DNA from: a virus
IMG/VR virus record: IMGVR_UViG_3300034198_007770
Coordinates: 1 to 24,629 of that record
Length of the DNA stretch: 24,629 nt
Reading direction: 5' to 3' (one strand)
The notes under the pieces: generated by a model
What the model saw: only the letters and a program-made list of their open reading frames with translations
Told to the model about the DNA's origin: nothing
Database searches by the model: none
Part shown: piece by piece, positions 22,113-24,629 of the stretch
Layout: every line of letters begins with the position of its first letter
Position numbering within the stretch: position 1 is the first letter of the stretch
Position numbers and translations under genes: made by a program

Positions 22113-23369
22113 TTACTTGAACTCCACGGTTGCTGGTCGCCAGTCGAGTGATACCTCACCCGTCGGCCCATTGCGATGCTTAGCTACCTTCATAACAACA
22201 CCTCCATCTGATTGACGCCAGAGCATCAGTACGATGTCCGCGTCCTGTTCGATTGCGCCCGAGTCCCGCAGGTCAGCCAGTCTCGGCTCGCCGCCTTCGC
22301 GGTGCTCCGATGCTCGGCTCAACTGAGAGAGGGCGATAACTGGGACGTTGAGTTCACGTGCTAGCGCCTTCAACGCCCGACTAATCTCCGCCACCTCGAC
22401 GACACGATTAGCCTCCTTCGACATACGGTCTGGCACGATCAGTTGCAGGTAATCGACGAGGATCAAGTCCAAGCCTGACTCTGCTTTGATCTGGCGAGCC
22501 CGTGATCGAAGCTCTGCTGGGGTCAGCGTTGGCGTATCGTCAATCGTAATGTTGAGGCGCAGCATCTTCGACACACCTGTCGCAAGACGAACCCACGATG
22601 AGCCAGACACCTTTCCCCGCAGGATGTCCTGAACTGGGACGCCTGATAGCCCCGCTAGCAGACGAGTCCCGATTGACTGAGCCGACATCTCCAAGGAGAA
22701 GATGGCAACCTTCTTCCCGTACCGTTCTGCCGCGTGCCGAGCGGAGCCGACAGCGAATGCTGTCTTGCCCACGCTCGGTCGGGCAGCGACAATCACAAGG
22801 TCAGAGTTCTGCCAGCCACTCAGCAGGACGTCGAGGTCGGTGATCCCTGTCGGGATACCAGCATCGTTCCCATTGGCGGCTAGGTAATCCAACCGTCGGA
22901 TCACCTGATCAGCAGCACCTGACGCACTGACGGCATTCTTCTTGCCGCGCTTCTTGGTCAGCGCATAGACGGCTGACTGAGCACGGTCGAGCGACTCATC
23001 GACGGACTCTGGTTGAGAGTACGCCACCTGAGAGATAACCAAGGCAGCTTCCAGCATCTTGCGATACAGGGCAGCCTTCTCAACGACACTCACATACGAC
23101 TCGATGTTGATGCTCGATGGCGTCTCGGATCGGCACTCCGACAGGTACGTCGGACTGATCTCCTTGTCGGCATCGGTCAGCGTGATCGAGTCAATCTCTT
23201 TACCGCTCTTCGATACGACTCCCGCAGCGCGCCAAATGCGCCCGTTGGCTGAGTCATAGAAGTCATCTGGCGCAAGTCGCGCAGCCATAAGAGCATACGA
23301 TTGTGGGTCGATCAGGATCGATCCAATAATGGCGCGCTCGGCTGCTCGATTATGCGGGACGACGTTCAT
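22113..23369 (-). CDS. dnaB: DnaB-like replicative helicase
   Basis: 418 residues: an N-terminal domain (about 1-110) that begins NRAAERAIIGSILIDPQSY, a linker, then the RecA-like motor. Walker A is ARPSVGKTA (196-204), the catalytic Glu lies in SLEMSA (E227), Walker B is DLILVDYLQL (301-310), and the arginine-finger region is KHRNGPTG (397-404). DnaB hexamers unwind DNA ahead of the phage or host replisome. Length is slightly short for a bacterial DnaB (about 450-470), typical of phage versions. The ATG overlaps the upstream gene stop by ATGA on the minus strand. No separate loader or primase is recognisable in the window. Confidence 0.92.
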   Translation of the reverse strand: MNVVPHNRAAERAIIGSILIDPQSYALMAARLAPDDFYDSANGRIWRAAGVVSKSGKEIDSITLTDADKEISPTYLSECRSETPSSINIESYVSVVEKAALYRKMLEAALVISQVAYSQPESVDESLDRAQSAVYALTKKRGKKNAVSASGAADQVIRRLDYLAANGNDAGIPTGITDLDVLLSGWQNSDLVIVAARPSVGKTAFAVGSARHAAERYGKKVAIFSLEMSAQSIGTRLLAGLSGVPVQDILRGKVSGSSWVRLATGVSKMLRLNITIDDTPTLTPAELRSRARQIKAESGLDLILVDYLQLIVPDRMSKEANRVVEVAEISRALKALARELNVPVIALSQLSRASEHREGGEPRLADLRDSGAIEQDADIVLMLWRQSDGGVVMKVAKHRNGPTGEVSLDWRPATVEFK

Positions 23370-24187
23370 AGATCGAATCCTTTCAGTGCCTCAGCTAGGC
23401 AGTCGGTGTTGCAGAATCGGAAGTCCCCGTACGGGACGAACCCCTGCGTTTCTTCTGTCGTGTTGGCAATGGAGTCGTCTCCGAGGTCTGCCCCGCAGTT
23501 TCCGCATTGCTCCACAGCTCCGACTCCAACCACAGGTTCTTCGTCTGGCTGTTGTCGTGCTCCTGATTCGCGCAATAGAACTTCTCCACGTCGGACTTGA
23601 CGCTGAACATCCTCCCGTGCTTTGGGTCTATCGGGCAGTTCTGTTGGAATCTCCACATTCTTCTCCTCCTTACTTCTAGTGCTGAGGAAATCTTCGGCGC
23701 TCCACTCCTCATCGTACTTGCTACCCTTCGGCAGGAAGCACTTCTCAGAGAAGGCATCACCCCACTCTTCCAATCTGGACTGTTCATTGTATCCTATGTG
23801 TGCCATCAGACCACACCGAGGACACACAAGGTTGAGTTGGCCATCCTCGTCCCACCACATCTCTACCGAGATACGGTGATCGAGCTGGGACATCTTGTCG
23901 ATGTAGTACGGGATGTCCTTGGACAACCTCCTGATGAAGTACAGCCCTACCTGAGGGGCTCCCGTGTCGATTGCCGACAGAGGGATTTCCTCGCTCTTGC
24001 TGTTCTTCAGCAGTACATCGAGCAGCCTGCGCGCAGACTGCTGCGACTTGTACTCCCGCCCAACTCCCCGATCCTTTCGGAGCCAGTCGTTGGCGGTGTG
24101 GTACGAGACGCGGGCAATCTGGCACGCAGCTTTCAGTGAGATGAACGACTCATCCCGTGCGATGCGTAGCTGCGAAGCCTCAATCAT
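23366..24187 (-). CDS. HTH and zinc-finger replication-linked protein, probably composite
   Basis: The continuous frame gives 273 residues. Residues 16-40 form an HTH with excisionase/MerR character (SLKAACQIARVSYHTANDWL). CPRCG (122-126) and C150 could bind zinc. Then comes a composition change: residues 177-224 are rich in Arg, Glu, Pro and Gly with only about 31% G/C at third positions by hand count (N-terminal 48 codons: about 73%). The last 49 residues recover (about 67%) and hold a CGNCG...FCNTDC zinc ribbon. The low-quality middle coincides exactly with a nested gene in another frame. The tail may therefore be a separate gene starting at GTG 23515 (V225). Position upstream of the helicase suggests loader-like or origin-binding roles, unproven. 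Confidence 0.6.
   Translation of the reverse strand: MIEASQLRIARDESFISLKAACQIARVSYHTANDWLRKDRGVGREYKSQQSARRLLDVLLKNSKSEEIPLSAIDTGAPQVGLYFIRRLSKDIPYYIDKMSQLDHRISVEMWWDEDGQLNLVCPRCGLMAHIGYNEQSRLEEWGDAFSEKCFLPKGSKYDEEWSAEDFLSTRSKEEKNVEIPTELPDRPKAREDVQRQVRRGEVLLRESGARQQPDEEPVVGVGAVEQCGNCGADLGDDSIANTTEETQGFVPYGDFRFCNTDCLAEALKGFDL
23395..23658 (-). CDS. Nested zinc-finger protein in an alternative frame
   Basis: An 87-residue frame inside the preceding gene. ATG 23658 has a near-perfect AGGAGG at 23670-23665, six bases away. The first 50 residues look real: CPIDPKHGRMFSV (C8, H14) and FYCANQEHDN (C29, H34) give a Cys-His/Cys-His zinc site. Third-position G/C over codons 1-48 is about 88% by hand count, against about 31% in the enclosing frame. 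The rest (about 57-87) is Ser/Thr-rich and overlaps the zinc ribbon of the enclosing frame. The two together look like adjacent genes whose frames are not separated by a stop. I recall similar C-H-C-H small proteins in phages, without a name. Confidence 0.65.
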   Translation of the reverse strand: MWRFQQNCPIDPKHGRMFSVKSDVEKFYCANQEHDNSQTKNLWLESELWSNAETAGQTSETTPLPTRQKKRRGSSRTGTSDSATPTA

Positions 24188-24536
24188 TTACTACCTGCTG
24201 ATCGTTCTCGCTGAACAGGTCTCGACTGAGCACTGAAACGTCAGCCTCCCTGTCAAGGTTGTACACGTACAGCTCGACGTCCGACGTCTCGTCGAAGTCG
24301 TGGATGGATCGGATGAGATTCTCTGCCCAAGCAGTAGTGAATACCTCCCAAGCCACGCTGTGACCCTTCACCTCGACGATGATGCCAGAGATGTAGTGAC
24401 CGCACGTGTATCGCTTCTCGTCGTTCACATCGAACCCTAACTCTTTGAGCGTAGACTCGATGAGTTCCTGAATGGGCTCTCTCGTCTCCCTTGCAGACGT
24501 ATCAACGCTGATGTATACCTCTGCTGATGCGCTCAC
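24180..24536 (-). CDS. Acidic protein of unknown function
   Basis: 118 residues from GTG 24536 (AGGAGG about 7 bases upstream), overlapping the upstream partial gene by GTGA and the next gene by 8 bases. The sequence is acidic with a mixed alpha/beta pattern: a helix EPIQELIESTLKELGF, strands YISGIIVEVKG and VELYVYNLD, and WEVFTTAWAENLIRSI. No catalytic or binding motif recognised. Operon position suggests an accessory replication or host-takeover protein. Confidence 0.65.
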   Translation of the reverse strand: MSASAEVYISVDTSARETREPIQELIESTLKELGFDVNDEKRYTCGHYISGIIVEVKGHSVAWEVFTTAWAENLIRSIHDFDETSDVELYVYNLDREADVSVLSRDLFSENDQQVVND

Positions 24537-24629
24537 TGTGACACCTCCTCTTCACCTGATAGTTGGATTTGATACCCATTCTCGTACAAGGCCTCTACCA
24601 GTGGGATGACGTGGCGATTCTCGACCACT
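24533..24629 (-). CDS. C-terminal end of an unidentified gene
   Basis: On the minus strand a frame is open from the window edge to TGA at 24535-24533. It gives about 31 residues beginning VVENRHVIPLVEALYENGYQ and ending SGEEEVSQ. Its stop overlaps the GTG of the next gene (GTGA), matching the coupling style of the rest of the operon. Too little remains to identify it. Confidence 0.6.
   Translation of the reverse strand, partial: VVENRHVIPLVEALYENGYQIQLSGEEEVSQ

Noticed and set aside
23597-24139. 180-residue plus-strand frame opposite the HTH/zinc-finger gene
   Set aside because: No ribosome site; the minus strand here has HTH and CPRCG motifs, good coding bias and coupled neighbours.

Overview
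The window is a fragment of a tailed double-stranded DNA phage genome (Caudoviricetes-like), or of a closely related prophage. It carries a scaffold and capsid pair, a head-tail adaptor, tail-tip proteins, an endolysin with holin candidates, ERF-type recombination genes and a DnaB-like helicase. Almost every gene starts inside or within a few bases of the stop of the previous one (TAATG, TAGTG, ATGA, GTGA and TTGA junctions). The host cannot be named from sequence alone. The r1t-like holin, the C39-like endolysin without a SAR domain and the proline-rich wall-spanning type of secreted protein fit a Gram-positive or actinobacterial-type host better than an enterobacterial one, but this is an inference. 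No tRNA, integrase, repressor, insertion sequence or CRISPR array was found.

Layout, plus strand. 1-6943: virion block with a left-truncated glycine-rich protein, a 1433-residue probable internal virion protein, a scaffold and an N4-gp56-type major capsid protein, followed by a perfect 14-bp hairpin. 7022-12039: a GT-B glycosyltransferase embedded in the structural operon, a head-tail adaptor, a Dit-like distal tail protein, a hub-like protein and a small membrane protein. No tail tube or tape-measure gene lies between adaptor and Dit. 12039-14922: two proteins sharing a helix-turn-helix (the second fused to a DEDD exonuclease), then an RmlD-like reductase and an NAD-dependent epimerase/dehydratase. 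14897-17470: envelope and lysis block with a secreted PPC-like/proline-rich protein, a 58-residue two-helix membrane protein, a C39-like endolysin, a holin and a basic DUF6321-type protein, ended by a terminator hairpin.

17545-22077: recombination and accessory operon introduced by a structured leader with two mutually exclusive pairings, one of which covers the ribosome binding site of the first gene. It encodes a Cas4-like Fe-S nuclease, ERF, an SSB-like protein, a conserved phage protein, a Holliday junction resolvase-like nuclease, a secreted RlpA-like protein, an RmlC-like epimerase and several small proteins (membrane, zinc ribbon, HTH-like). 22113-24629: an opposing minus-strand replication block with a DnaB-like helicase, an HTH/zinc-finger protein containing a second, nested zinc-finger gene in another frame, and two unidentified genes.

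The genes suggest three linked programmes: capsid assembly with possible sugar modification (glycosyltransferase, RmlD-like, epimerase, RmlC-like), envelope attack or remodelling (endolysin, holins and two exported proteins), and recombination-dependent replication. The strongest candidates for something undescribed are the switch-like leader at 17545-17652, the nested gene at 23395-23658, and the scattered nucleotide-sugar set paired with a glycosyltransferase next to the capsid gene.
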